A DNA stretch of 22,256 nucleotides from Chromatiaceae bacterium (GTDB lineage: Bacteria > Pseudomonadota > Gammaproteobacteria > Chromatiales > Chromatiaceae): contig DTXR01000176.1 in NCBI GenBank assembly GCA_012962365.1, forward strand, positions 1 through 22,256, given 5' to 3'. The notes under the pieces are model-generated. The model made no database searches and was not told where the DNA came from. It saw nothing but the letters and a program-made list of their open reading frames with translations. Position numbers and translations under genes: made by a program. Below, one piece after another: positions 1 to 9,459 of this stretch (its first letter is position 1; each line of letters begins with the position of its first letter).

Positions 1-3000
1 CTGGCATTTTGTGACAGGCCGGTTGGCGCCCACATGGCAATCGCACCTGCATCCGTACCCACTACCAGTTGTTCACCCAGGCTGTCCACGCCCGCAAGGG
101 CATGCCGGTTGACCACGCAGCTCAATGCCGTCATTACCGGGGTTTGGGTATTGGCAAGAGCTGGCACATTTTCCGAAGTAAGTATCCCTTCCTCTGCCAG
201 CCTGTCTATCCCGCCATGCCCCAAATAGTTCACCAGCCCTCTTCCATCATTCAGGGCCACCAGCAGGTCATCATGGGCCTTGCCGGGATCGGCGGCATCC
301 AGGTAAATATCCTGGGCGGCCAATAGCGCAGCAGGCACTTCCGGTCGCAGAACATTGGTGCTGTCGGCGGGAAAATCTCCGGCTTCCACATCTGCGTCAT
401 CTGCTACCAGCTGCACCGGCAGGTCGATAACCAGCGCCGATTCCCAGGCCTGCAGCTTGTCCAGATAGGCGCGCAGTTCCGCATTGGTTCTGACCGGTAT
501 CCTGCCCACGGCCACCCGCGGCGCATTTCCACGCATGGCGCCATAGAGGTTGTCTGCTGCAAACATCCCGTCAGGCGTGCCGATAAACAGGGCTGGTACT
601 TTATGGTCATCCCTTACTCCGTCGAGCAAGCCACGATGGTCATAGCTGCTGTCGCCCACCAACGCCAGATAACGCGGCGCTACCAACCAGTGGTCGCGGG
701 CATAGTCTACAAATCGCCTAATGGCGGCAGGGTCTTCGATACCGTGATTGAATGAGAGGTAGATTTCCTCCAGGCTCACCACCCTCGTGATCAGCCCAGA
801 AGCGGCGCGATAATCCGCCAATTCCCGGGCGGCATCCATCAGCTCTGCTGGTGCAACAAGCAGATAGTCTGCCTGGTTTGCGGGCACATTCAATTGCGGC
901 TCGGCATAACCTTGCAGCCATGCCGGAATTTTGACCACAGCATCCTCGACGAGCAGGAAGCGCCCCTCGCCCCCTGTGGTGAAACTTGCCCGGTAGCCAC
1001 CAGCAGAAACGTCCAGGGATACATTCTCCACCAACACAGGCCGCCGGGGATTGTCGATACGCAGGATATGCACAGCAGCGCTGCTCAGACCATCAATGGT
1101 CACCACCGTATCGACGCCGATGTGGAAATGCAAGGCGCCGTTTTGCGCCGCCAGCTTGCGCGGATAACGAACATCAAAGTTGTTGAAATAAACCCAGCTA
1201 TTGCCCGCAGGAATATCAGGATGAATCAGCTCCAGGGTGTTATCACCTTCCTGGAGTACACCGGATGGCACTGCAAGATGCGCTATATGCGCCCGCTGCC
1301 CATCCCAATTCAGGCTGCCGATCTCAACACCATTGAGTTGCACGTTCACCACATGCTTTGTTTCCGAATAACCTTCCAGTTCCAGCATCAGCTCTGCAGC
1401 GCCGCCAGCCACACCGTGCAACGGGAAAGGGTATTCGGCCTGCCGATGATCCGGGTCATCAGCCAATCTTCCCCAAAACCAATAGTCCTTGACGGCACGA
1501 GTCAGCACAGGTATTTCATCCTCCTCGAAATGCTGTTCGGAAATAAAAGTCATCGCTGATCCAATTGATGCGGGGTCTCCTCCGTCTTCTGCGGTCATGA
1601 CGACTCCCGGCCCGGTTTTCAACAGCACCACATTGTCCTGGGTGTAAATACTGTCGATGGCCTCCGCGTAGAAATAGAGTCCGGCGCCATCGTCTGCAGG
1701 CAACCAGGCCATTTCGTTGCCCTGGTTACGCAAGGAAAGAGACTGCTGGCCTATATAGTCAATAACTTCGGCTTCGCTCAGCTGTAATGATGCCGCAATC
1801 TGTGCCGCGCTGAGATGGTACAGACCGGTTTCGCGGATACCGATGCGCAGGCCATCGGGTATGCCGGCAGATAGCGCTTCTGAAAGCATGTGTCGATTCT
1901 TTGGCTGCTGCTGGCGTTCCGCAGCCAAAGCAGGCTGTTTGGCGGTCACGGTGTAGGGTGTAGCAGACCTGGAGACTGCCTGGACTGTTGTACCCTCCGG
2001 CATTGTATCCAGGACCACTTCATAGGGTCCGTAAAGTCGCTGATTGCCTTTCCCCTCGAGCTCGATAAGACGATAGCGTTGGGTTTTCCCTGTTTCAGCG
2101 CTGACATCCAGGTAGGTATAAACGCCACCCTGGGGATCGCTCAGACCCAGACCAGGAATGAGTTTGCCATCATTGAGCCGCGACCACTCGCCCGTCGCCG
2201 GATCTTCCCGTTCGATATAGAAACCGAGCGTACCCACTTCCGAAGCCGTATCCCATTGCAGCAATGCGCCACCGTTTGCCCTGACTCCTCTAAAATTACT
2301 GATCACTGCCTGGGTCAGGGCCGGGCCAATGCGCAACTCGCACAACCCACCGGTGCTGAAGGGCGTGCCGGTTTCGTCATCGAAGACAGCCCGGGTTGCA
2401 TCGGCGCTTGTGGAAACACCAGTAACCGTGGTCACTGCAGTGGGATCAGGGACGGTGATATTGTAAGCCAACACCGCCGTCTGGCCTGCCGGTACTGTGC
2501 CGGCAGTCCAACTCAGGGCGCCACTGTTGTTCACACCAGGTTGAACCGTCAGACTGCCATGGGTCGGAAAACCGGTGCGGGCACCACCGTAAGTTACTGG
2601 CGAGGGTACCAAGGCATCCACGACAGCACCGATGATATCGTGTGCAGTAGGATTGATCAGACGGATAGTGACAGTGAACTCGTTTGGATTCATGGTGGGA
2701 TCATTCTGCCGCACCCACTGAGCCAAATAAGGCTTCGCGGGTGCTCCTCCCGGCGTATTTCCCGTTCCGGTAGGCAAATATATCCTGTGCGCAGACGTAT
2801 TGTTGAGTGTAAATCTCGATGCGGGTGCCAGCGTTGCAGCACTTTCGGTATTGAGATACCAGGACAACACATTGCCAACACCACTATGCGCGGGTATCAG
2901 CGTTACCGTACCCAGGCCATAGTCTTCAGCACTGTCATCCCTTCCTTCCACACCAATGATCTGGTTATTCCATGCAGAAGGCGCTGACAGGGGACTGATA

Positions 3001-3779
3001 GCCGTATTAACGCCCAGCCTGCTGGCAATGCTCATGCTGGAATTGTTACCACCACCCGGGACATCAAAATCATAATCGTTTGATCCCAGGCTACAACCAG
3101 AAGTGACATAGGGATAGTTGACAATGTTTCTTGGATTGATTGCTCGCAAACTACCAGTAATATTAAAATAATAAAAAACATTGTAGTCAATATTTCCATC
3201 CCCACTACGCACGCGCAAGCCAAAGGTATTGACGTCATTGCCCGTAGTAACGGCAGAACTCATGTCCACCTGTAATTCCCATATACCTGGTGTCGGATTG
3301 TTTATCTCTCCACCAGCAAACCTCCGCCAACGGTTATCAGCATTTGAGTTGTTGAGGCCCGTGCATGTAGCGGCGCAAGTGGCAGTGCGCACTGGAGCAC
3401 CTCCACCTGGCGCATATAACCGATACTGAACACTGGTATTGAATGATCCGCCCAACGCGTCATCAAGATTGTTTCCCACATCCGCATCAAAAATATCGAC
3501 ACGAAAATTTGGAGAACCCGGTGGCACCTCTATCCAATAGGAATAATAAGTATTCAATCCGCCGCCATTGTTAGCGCTGTAATAGTCGCCATTGCCCACT
3601 GGAGATCCGCTTCCCAAGATGGTTATGAAATTGTCAGGGCCATTACCGGTAGTAGCAGCAAAACAAGGTGTGGTGAAAAGGAATATCATCACCAGACCCA
3701 ACAGAAACAGCCTTGCCCGGGTAGTGCGGTGCATGTGGAAAACAGTCTTGTTTTGCATCGTTGAACAGGGATTTTTCAT
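1..3779 (-). CDS. Large secreted protein with C-terminal peptidase C25 (gingipain-type) domain, 3' end outside window
   Basis: One frame stays open on the minus strand from an ATG at 3779 to the window edge: 1259 codons, no stop. The N-terminus has a basic stretch and hydrophobic core ending in PCFA (residues 38-41), a likely Sec signal peptide. A start at Met16 would give a more typical signal length, and no strong ribosome site settles the choice. Then come a beta-rich exported region, a DUF11-like stretch (about 365-480), a fibronectin-like segment (about 490-590, with LQWDTASEVGTLGFYIERED) and a C25-associated segment near 700 (FYAEAIDSIYTQDN). The C25 fold starts near 980 (YLLVAPAEL) and includes LALVGDSSYD (Asp1043), NYLGHGG (His1188) and ALSCVVN (Cys1221). 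His and Cys match the family's catalytic dyad, so an active extracellular cysteine endopeptidase is likely. Anything after the protease domain, such as a sorting signal, is outside the window. Family assignment is strong; substrate is unknown. Confidence 0.9.
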   Translation of the reverse strand, partial: MKNPCSTMQNKTVFHMHRTTRARLFLLGLVMIFLFTTPCFAATTGNGPDNFITILGSGSPVGNGDYYSANNGGGLNTYYSYWIEVPPGSPNFRVDIFDADVGNNLDDALGGSFNTSVQYRLYAPGGGAPVRTATCAATCTGLNNSNADNRWRRFAGGEINNPTPGIWELQVDMSSAVTTGNDVNTFGLRVRSGDGNIDYNVFYYFNITGSLRAINPRNIVNYPYVTSGCSLGSNDYDFDVPGGGNNSSMSIASRLGVNTAISPLSAPSAWNNQIIGVEGRDDSAEDYGLGTVTLIPAHSGVGNVLSWYLNTESAATLAPASRFTLNNTSAHRIYLPTGTGNTPGGAPAKPYLAQWVRQNDPTMNPNEFTVTIRLINPTAHDIIGAVVDALVPSPVTYGGARTGFPTHGSLTVQPGVNNSGALSWTAGTVPAGQTAVLAYNITVPDPTAVTTVTGVSTSADATRAVFDDETGTPFSTGGLCELRIGPALTQAVISNFRGVRANGGALLQWDTASEVGTLGFYIEREDPATGEWSRLNDGKLIPGLGLSDPQGGVYTYLDVSAETGKTQRYRLIELEGKGNQRLYGPYEVVLDTMPEGTTVQAVSRSATPYTVTAKQPALAAERQQQPKNRHMLSEALSAGIPDGLRIGIRETGLYHLSAAQIAASLQLSEAEVIDYIGQQSLSLRNQGNEMAWLPADDGAGLYFYAEAIDSIYTQDNVVLLKTGPGVVMTAEDGGDPASIGSAMTFISEQHFEEDEIPVLTRAVKDYWFWGRLADDPDHRQAEYPFPLHGVAGGAAELMLELEGYSETKHVVNVQLNGVEIGSLNWDGQRAHIAHLAVPSGVLQEGDNTLELIHPDIPAGNSWVYFNNFDVRYPRKLAAQNGALHFHIGVDTVVTIDGLSSAAVHILRIDNPRRPVLVENVSLDVSAGGYRASFTTGGEGRFLLVEDAVVKIPAWLQGYAEPQLNVPANQADYLLVAPAELMDAARELADYRAASGLITRVVSLEEIYLSFNHGIEDPAAIRRFVDYARDHWLVAPRYLALVGDSSYDHRGLLDGVRDDHKVPALFIGTPDGMFAADNLYGAMRGNAPRVAVGRIPVRTNAELRAYLDKLQAWESALVIDLPVQLVADDADVEAGDFPADSTNVLRPEVPAALLAAQDIYLDAADPGKAHDDLLVALNDGRGLVNYLGHGGIDRLAEEGILTSENVPALANTQTPVMTALSCVVNRHALAGVDSLGEQLVVGTDAGAIAMWAPTGLSQNA

Positions 3780-3958
3780 GGGAGTAACAGAGCCTTGATG
3801 TATTGGTAAGCAAGTTCAGTGCAATCGATTGAAATCTAAAGATTCTTTTTAGGCACAGCCCAAACCGATTGGCTGTTTCTGATCATAACCCGGCACACTT
3901 GACAGCGCAAACGAGGCATTTGCCGGTACTGGGTGTATTGCGACCCATGCAACCGCAC

Positions 3959-4744
3959 CTACAGTTGAGTTGCAATGCTCGTCCAGGCATGTCGGACATA
4001 CCCGATCACCCTACCCAAATATTCCTTAATGGACTTTGTGGTACTGTCCAGGGCAGACGCTTGGGGTAACAAATCAAGTACGGTTTGAGGGCTCTCCACC
4101 ACCTGATAATCCGTTGCCGCCGGATACACCTCTAACCCGAACCGGTCGAATTCAAAGCGCGCTCTGCCCATGTGATAGGCCGAGGTCACCAGTATGATTC
4201 TGTTGATGCCGCGTTCTTTGAGTATCTGCGCCGAGTATTCTGCATTCTGACGGGTGTTGCGGCTGAGGCGCTCCAGTACCATGGCTTCTTCCGGTATGCC
4301 GAGGGAGAGCAGCGTATTCTTCATGGAAACCGCTTCGGGCTCATATCCCCTGGCATTCCCTCCGGTCAGCAGCAACAACGGGGCTTTCCCCGCCTTGTAC
4401 AAGGCTGCAGCATGCAGCAGACGGTCCACCTCACCTGAAAGATCCACCCGGCCTGTCCCCGGCACGACGCCGTTGGTCATGCCGCCCAGCAAGACGACGA
4501 TATCGGCGCTAGGAACGGAAGCGACAGGTACCGGAGGAAATGCCGATTCAAGCGTGCCTCCAATCCAGTTGGCAAACCGTGGGGTCGCGCAAACCCACAG
4601 CAGCACGATGACAACACCCACCAACACCCGCGCTGCTTCTATTCTGCCTCTCCACGACAGCAGCCATGCGATAAGGAGCAGGAGTATCGAGAATCCCAAC
4701 GGATACACGATCAAAGGCAGCAGCTTGGACAATAGATAGAACAT
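3959..4744 (-). CDS. ElyC/YdcF-like (DUF218) inner-membrane protein
   Basis: A complete 261-residue protein starting at an ATG. Two hydrophobic segments at about 8-30 and 37-55 anchor it, followed by a DUF218 domain from about 80 to 230. Conserved family stretches are visible: VVLLGGMT, LLLLTGGNARGYEPEA, LSRNTRQNAEYS and ILVTSAYHMGRARFEF. Length and topology resemble E. coli ElyC, a protein linked to cell-envelope and peptidoglycan precursor metabolism; the biochemical activity of the family is poorly defined. The gene lies 35 nt downstream of the DHOD-like gene on the same strand, so it may be the last gene of the nifJ operon, though nothing in the sequence ties it to pyruvate metabolism. 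The ribosome site before the ATG is weak. ElyC versus YdcF cannot be settled by eye. Confidence 0.85.
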   Translation of the reverse strand: MFYLLSKLLPLIVYPLGFSILLLLIAWLLSWRGRIEAARVLVGVVIVLLWVCATPRFANWIGGTLESAFPPVPVASVPSADIVVLLGGMTNGVVPGTGRVDLSGEVDRLLHAAALYKAGKAPLLLLTGGNARGYEPEAVSMKNTLLSLGIPEEAMVLERLSRNTRQNAEYSAQILKERGINRIILVTSAYHMGRARFEFDRFGLEVYPAATDYQVVESPQTVLDLLPQASALDSTTKSIKEYLGRVIGYVRHAWTSIATQL

Positions 4745-4779
4745 CGGCTTATCCGGGAGCCTATCGGATTATGGATGAA

Positions 4780-5760
4780 TCAACTGCGCAGGGTTTTGAT
4801 GTAATTCATCCTGTCCCAGGCCTCGGGGTCGATGGCGTTTACCTGGCAGGCGCTGCCCATCATCTGGTAAACGGAATCGTATTCCTTTTCTTCCATCCAG
4901 CGGTGCATTTCCTCGAGGATATCCCGAAGCGCATCTGGGCCGCGCTGCAGCAGCACGGCACAGACATGCACGACGCTGGCTCCCGCCAGCAGCATTTTCA
5001 GCGCCTGCTCTGCTGCATGAACGCCGCCGGTCGCCGCCAGGGACAGATCCACCTTGTCATACAGGCGGGCGATCCAGTGCATGCGCAGCAGCGATTCATA
5101 AGGATGGGAAAGGTGCAGTTCCGGCTGCACATCCAGCGTTTCCAGGTTCAGTTCCGGCTGATAGAAGCGGTTGAACAGCACCACGCCATCGGCGCCGGCG
5201 GTTTCCAATTGGCGCACAAAATACCCAAGAGAGGTGAAATACGGCGAAAGTTTGACCGTGACGGGAATCTGTACCTGGCTTTTCAACTGACGCAGAATAG
5301 TGAGATAGCGTTCTTCCACCGCTTCTGCGGAATCCTCGACGGTGGGAAGCGAATACAGGTTCAGTTCCAGGGCATCTGCCCCCGCTTGTTCCAGTTCTCT
5401 GCCATGCTCCACCCATCCGCTTTCGGTGGCGCCGTTGAGGCTGGCGATGACAGGGATCTCAAGTGTGGATTTGAGCGCCTGGAGTTGTTCGAGATACTCA
5501 TCCAGGCCTGTCTTGTAGTCCGGCGACAGAGGCAGATAGCTGTCGGCCTCGCCATGACCCAGATCCTGAAAGTCCATCAGCCCGGTTAGCTGTTCTTCCT
5601 CGGCCAGCACGTCTTCCTCGAACAGGGAATACATGACCAGCGCCGCAGCACCCGCATCTTCGAGCCGCCTGGCGGTATCCAGGTCTTTGCTCAGCGGCGA
5701 CGCAGATGGCACCAGCGGGTTTTTCAGTTTCAGCCCCAGATAGGTTGTTTCCAGATTCAT
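4780..5760 (-). CDS. Dihydroorotate dehydrogenase-like FMN flavoprotein
   Basis: A 326-residue TIM-barrel flavoprotein of the dihydroorotate dehydrogenase-like family. The start is the ATG at 5760: its codon overlaps the nifJ stop as ATGA, and a strong site (GAGGAG at 5774-5769) sits 8 nt upstream. The frame stays open further upstream, but that stretch lies inside nifJ. Family stretches include LKLKNPLVPSASPLSKD at the N-terminus, IPVIASLNG, VTVKLSPYFTSL and the phosphate-binding end AATGGVHAAEQALKMLLAGAS. Where PyrD class 1 has an NxSCPN catalytic loop, this protein has NLYSLPT (residues 134-140), so the catalytic Cys is absent and pyrimidine synthesis is doubtful. The tight coupling to nifJ suggests a redox role alongside pyruvate oxidation; that is inference. 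Confidence 0.88.
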   Translation of the reverse strand: MNLETTYLGLKLKNPLVPSASPLSKDLDTARRLEDAGAAALVMYSLFEEDVLAEEEQLTGLMDFQDLGHGEADSYLPLSPDYKTGLDEYLEQLQALKSTLEIPVIASLNGATESGWVEHGRELEQAGADALELNLYSLPTVEDSAEAVEERYLTILRQLKSQVQIPVTVKLSPYFTSLGYFVRQLETAGADGVVLFNRFYQPELNLETLDVQPELHLSHPYESLLRMHWIARLYDKVDLSLAATGGVHAAEQALKMLLAGASVVHVCAVLLQRGPDALRDILEEMHRWMEEKEYDSVYQMMGSACQVNAIDPEAWDRMNYIKTLRS

Positions 5761-8700
5761 GATTTTGTCTCCTCGGATTCTTCTACAGGGAGTGCGGCCA
5801 ACTGTTCCAAGTGATGGTAGCGCTCCATTACCGCTTCCTGCTGCTGCGCGAGGAAAGCGTCCGCCTCTTTGGGATGGCTGCGCCACAGCATGGCGAAACG
5901 CGCTTCCGTCTGATAATAGTCCTTGAGTGGAACACTGGGTTTCCTGTAATCCAGTTGCAGCGGATTCAGGCCCTTCTCCCGCCTGCGAGGGTCATAGCGG
6001 TACAAGGGCCAGTGGCCGCTGTTGATGGCCAGCTTCTGTTGCCGCAGGTTATTGCTCAGATCAACCCCATGCGCGATGCAGGGTGAATAGGCGAGTATGA
6101 GAGAGGGCCCGGGATAGGACTCGGCCTCCATCATCGCCTTGAGTGTGTGCACGTCCTTGGCACCGGACGAGATGGATGCAACATAGACATTCTCGTAAGC
6201 CATGGCAATCAGCCCCAGATCCTTTTTCGGCGTCGCCTTGCCCCCGGCGGAGAACTTGGCGACGGCGCCGCGGGGTGTGGCTTTGGATGTCTGTCCGCCG
6301 GTATTGGAATAGACCTCGGTATCGAGCACCAGCAGGTTCACATCCTTTCCCGAAGCCAGCGCATGATCCAGCCCGCCGAAGCCGATATCATAGGCCCAGC
6401 CGTCACCACCGATGATCCACACACTCTTTTTCACCAGATAATCGGCGATGGATAGCAGGCGTCTGGCCTTGTCCCTGTCCATGCCACGCAGTTGTTCCTT
6501 GAGTTTCTCCACCCGCTGCCGCTGCTCGAAAATACCCGGCTCATCGATTTGATCGGCGGTGAGGATCTGCTGCACCAGCGCCGTATCCAGGGCATCGCCG
6601 AGTTCCGCCAGCAATACCTCTGCCTGATGGCGATGCTGATCCACCGCCAGGCGAAAGCCCAGCCCAAATTCGGCATTGTCCTCGAACAGGGAGTTGGACC
6701 AGGTGGGTCCCCTGCCTTCTGGATTGGTGGTATAGGGCGTGGTCGGCAGATTGCCGCCGTAGATGGAAGAACAGCCAGTGGCATTGGCCACCAACATGCG
6801 ATCACCGAACATCTGGGTTGCCAGACGGATGTAGGGCGTTTCACCGCAACCCAGGCAGGCGCCGGAAAACTCGAACAACGGCTGTGAAAGCATGGCAGAT
6901 TTCATCTTCGGCCAGCTGATCTTCTCCCGATCATATTCCGCCAGTTGCTCGAAAAAGGCCCAGTTGCGGCGATCCTGCTCGATGATCTCATCCTTGGGCA
7001 CCATGTCCAGTGATTTGTGGCCCACGTTGGTCTTGTCCCGCGCGGGACACACATCGGCGCAGATGCCGCAGCCGGTACAGTCATCCGGCGCGACCTGGTA
7101 AGCGATATGCAGGCCGGCAAATTCCTTACCCTTCATGGGCCGGGAGAGGAAGCCTTGCGGCGCATCTTTCAGGGCATCTTCGGTGAACACCTTGGAGCGG
7201 ATGGCGGAATGGGGGCAGACGAAGGGACATTTGCCACACTCGATACACAGTTCCGCATCCCATTTGGGCAGTTCCAGGGCAATGTTGCGCTTTTCCCATG
7301 CAGCGGTTCCCAACGGCCAGGAGCCGTCTGCGGGTATGGCGCTCACCGGCAGCTCGTCACCCTTGCCGGCGATCAGGGTGGCCGTAATACCGCGCACGAA
7401 CTCCGGTGCCTGTTCAGGAACCGGCGGCTGAAATTCGATAGCGCTGTCAGCAGCATCCGGCAGTGTCACCTCGTGCAGCGCCGCAAGAGAAGCATCGATG
7501 GCATCGAAGTTGCGCTGCACAATCTTGCGGCCCTTGCGGCCGTAGGTTTTTTCCACCGCGTGTTTGATCTTTTCGATGGCCTCCTCGCGGGGCAACACCC
7601 CCGAAATAGCGAAGAAACAGGTTTGCATGATGGTGTTGATGCGTCGTCCCATGCCCGTGGCTTTTGCAACAGCATAAGCATCGATCACCCACAGCCTGAT
7701 ATCCTTTTCCAGCATTTCCTGCTGCATGGTTTTGGGCAGGGTATTCCATACATTGTCGGGAGTATCCGCAGTATTGATCAGGAATACCGCGCCTTTGGCT
7801 GCTTTTTCCAGCAGATTGAAACGCTCGACAAACTGCGGCTGGTGACAGCCGATGAAACTCGCCTCGCCATCTTCGATGAGGTAGCTTGCGCGGATGGGGC
7901 GCGGGCTGAAGCGCAGATGGGACACGGTCACTGCGCCGGCCTTTTTCGAGTCATACACGAAATAGCCCTGCACGAACTGATCGGTTTCCTCCCCGATAAT
8001 CTTCAGGGTGTTCTTGTTGGCGCTCACGGTGCCATCTGAACCCAGGCCATAGAACAGGCATTGGATGACACCTTGCATGTCTGCATTGCGCGCACGCTTG
8101 TCCCATTCCAAGCTGGTATGGGAGACATCATCGTGGATGCCGATTGTGAACCGGTGCTTCGGCGTATCAGAAGCGAGATTGTCGAACACCGCCCGAATCA
8201 TACCCGGCGTGAATTCCTTGGACGACAGACCGTAACGTCCCCCCAAAATCAGCGGCAGGCTACTGAACTTCTCACCACCTGCGGCGACATGCTCCGCAAA
8301 AGCCGTCACTACATCCTTGTATAGCGGCTCACCGGCAGCGCCCGGCTCCTTGCAGCGATCCAATACAGCTATAGCCTCTACCGACCGGGGCAGTGCCTCC
8401 AGTAGATGTTCACTGGAAAAAGGCCGGTATAGGCGCACACGCAACAGGCCCACCTTGTTGCCGCTGCCCAGCAGGTCTTCAACCGTTTCTTCCACGGCTT
8501 CGGCGCCGGAACCCATGAGAATGATCACCCGCTGCGCATCGCTGGCGCCAAAATAATCGAACAGATGATATTGACGGCCGGTAAGTGCGGCGAACTGATC
8601 CATGCAGTCCTGCACCACTTGCGGCAGCCTGTCGTAATACGGATTGACCGTTTCCCGACCCTGGAAATACACGTCCGGATTCTGCGAGGTGCCACGCAAT

Positions 8701-9341
8701 ACCGGCCGGTCGGGCGTCATGGCGCGCTGACGATGGTCGATTAGATACTCGTTTTCGATCATGCTGCGGATGACCGTATCGTCCACCAAATCCACTTTCA
8801 TCAGCTCATGGGAGGTGCGGAAGCCATCAAAGAAATGCACGAAGGGCAAATGCCCGCACAAGGCCGCCGCATGGGAGACCAGCGCCAGATCCATGGCTTC
8901 CTGCACCGACCCGGAAGCCAGCATGGCGAAGCCGGTAGCACGCACCGCCATCACGTCGGAATGATCACCAAAGATGGACAACGCCTGCGCCGCCAATGAG
9001 CGGGCTGACACATGAATCACCACCGGCGACAATTCACCGGCGATCTTGTACATATTGGGGATCATCAGCAGCAACCCCTGAGAGGCGGTAAACGTGGTGG
9101 TCAGGGCACCCGCCTGCACTGCGCCATGCACCGTACCTGCCGCGCCGGCCTCACTCTGCATTTCGATGATCTCGGGGATACCGCCCCATATATTCTTCTT
9201 TCCCTGAGCCGACCATTCATCCGAAAGCTCGCCCATGGGAGATGCCGGGGTAATCGGATAAATAGCAATGACTTCGTTGGTCTTGTGGGCGATATGCGCC
9301 GCTGCCTGGTTGCCATCAAGAGTTATCTTTTTCGCTGTCAT
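5757..9341 (-). CDS. nifJ: Pyruvate:ferredoxin (flavodoxin) oxidoreductase
   Basis: A full-length, single-chain 1194-residue enzyme that oxidatively decarboxylates pyruvate to acetyl-CoA and CO2 and passes electrons to ferredoxin or flavodoxin in the cytoplasm. The N-terminal pyrimidine-binding domain has the expected AIYPITPASPMGE and EAGAAGTVHGA. An inserted two-cluster ferredoxin domain carries CxxCxxCxxxC at 699-709 and again at 755-765. The thiamine-diphosphate domain has CLGCGE (C829, C832), NATGCSSIYGG and GGDGWAYDIGFGGLDHA near 975-990. The start is the ATG at 9341, preceded by GGAAGGA; a TTG one codon earlier is less likely. The DHOD-like gene follows with an ATGA overlap. No nitrogenase gene is in view, so a role in nitrogen fixation should not be assumed from the symbol. 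Confidence 0.96.
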   Translation of the reverse strand: MTAKKITLDGNQAAAHIAHKTNEVIAIYPITPASPMGELSDEWSAQGKKNIWGGIPEIIEMQSEAGAAGTVHGAVQAGALTTTFTASQGLLLMIPNMYKIAGELSPVVIHVSARSLAAQALSIFGDHSDVMAVRATGFAMLASGSVQEAMDLALVSHAAALCGHLPFVHFFDGFRTSHELMKVDLVDDTVIRSMIENEYLIDHRQRAMTPDRPVLRGTSQNPDVYFQGRETVNPYYDRLPQVVQDCMDQFAALTGRQYHLFDYFGASDAQRVIILMGSGAEAVEETVEDLLGSGNKVGLLRVRLYRPFSSEHLLEALPRSVEAIAVLDRCKEPGAAGEPLYKDVVTAFAEHVAAGGEKFSSLPLILGGRYGLSSKEFTPGMIRAVFDNLASDTPKHRFTIGIHDDVSHTSLEWDKRARNADMQGVIQCLFYGLGSDGTVSANKNTLKIIGEETDQFVQGYFVYDSKKAGAVTVSHLRFSPRPIRASYLIEDGEASFIGCHQPQFVERFNLLEKAAKGAVFLINTADTPDNVWNTLPKTMQQEMLEKDIRLWVIDAYAVAKATGMGRRINTIMQTCFFAISGVLPREEAIEKIKHAVEKTYGRKGRKIVQRNFDAIDASLAALHEVTLPDAADSAIEFQPPVPEQAPEFVRGITATLIAGKGDELPVSAIPADGSWPLGTAAWEKRNIALELPKWDAELCIECGKCPFVCPHSAIRSKVFTEDALKDAPQGFLSRPMKGKEFAGLHIAYQVAPDDCTGCGICADVCPARDKTNVGHKSLDMVPKDEIIEQDRRNWAFFEQLAEYDREKISWPKMKSAMLSQPLFEFSGACLGCGETPYIRLATQMFGDRMLVANATGCSSIYGGNLPTTPYTTNPEGRGPTWSNSLFEDNAEFGLGFRLAVDQHRHQAEVLLAELGDALDTALVQQILTADQIDEPGIFEQRQRVEKLKEQLRGMDRDKARRLLSIADYLVKKSVWIIGGDGWAYDIGFGGLDHALASGKDVNLLVLDTEVYSNTGGQTSKATPRGAVAKFSAGGKATPKKDLGLIAMAYENVYVASISSGAKDVHTLKAMMEAESYPGPSLILAYSPCIAHGVDLSNNLRQQKLAINSGHWPLYRYDPRRREKGLNPLQLDYRKPSVPLKDYYQTEARFAMLWRSHPKEADAFLAQQQEAVMERYHHLEQLAALPVEESEETKS

Positions 9342-9410
9342 CAATTCCTTCCAGATTTATCTGCACATGTTGAGTCATTCTGTACTACAACTTGTCATAT
9401 ACCAAGCGCT

Positions 9411-9423
9411 TTTCCGGTATGGT
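9411..9423 (+). promoter_or_regulatory. Candidate -10 region / shared upstream element of the glutamate-synthase-like gene
   Basis: TTTCCGGTATGGT begins here and ends in a -10-like TATGGT, 36 nt before the ATG at 9460. The same ten-base core, followed by TATAGT, occurs at 11735-11747 in the same place relative to the HAD gene. A TTGTCA at 9392-9397 could be a -35 box, but the 20-nt spacer is long. Low confidence. Confidence 0.25.
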
Positions 9424-9459
9424 AAGTTAAAACACTTCTTGTTTTTGACGGGAATCAAG

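Noticed and set aside
1890..2987. A 365-codon plus-strand open frame, and another at 894-1559
   Set aside because: Both lie opposite the C25 gene. They have unusual, low-complexity composition rich in Arg, Cys and His and no domain, while the minus frame gives clear family motifs.
3854..3876. Hairpin ACAGCC / GGCTGT in the gap before the C25 gene as a terminator
   Set aside because: The stem is only 6 bp and no U-run follows on the minus strand, the direction of the gene that would need it.
7017..8039. A 340-codon plus-strand open frame
   Set aside because: It is antisense to nifJ, whose own frame carries all expected motifs; no family features are seen in the antisense product.
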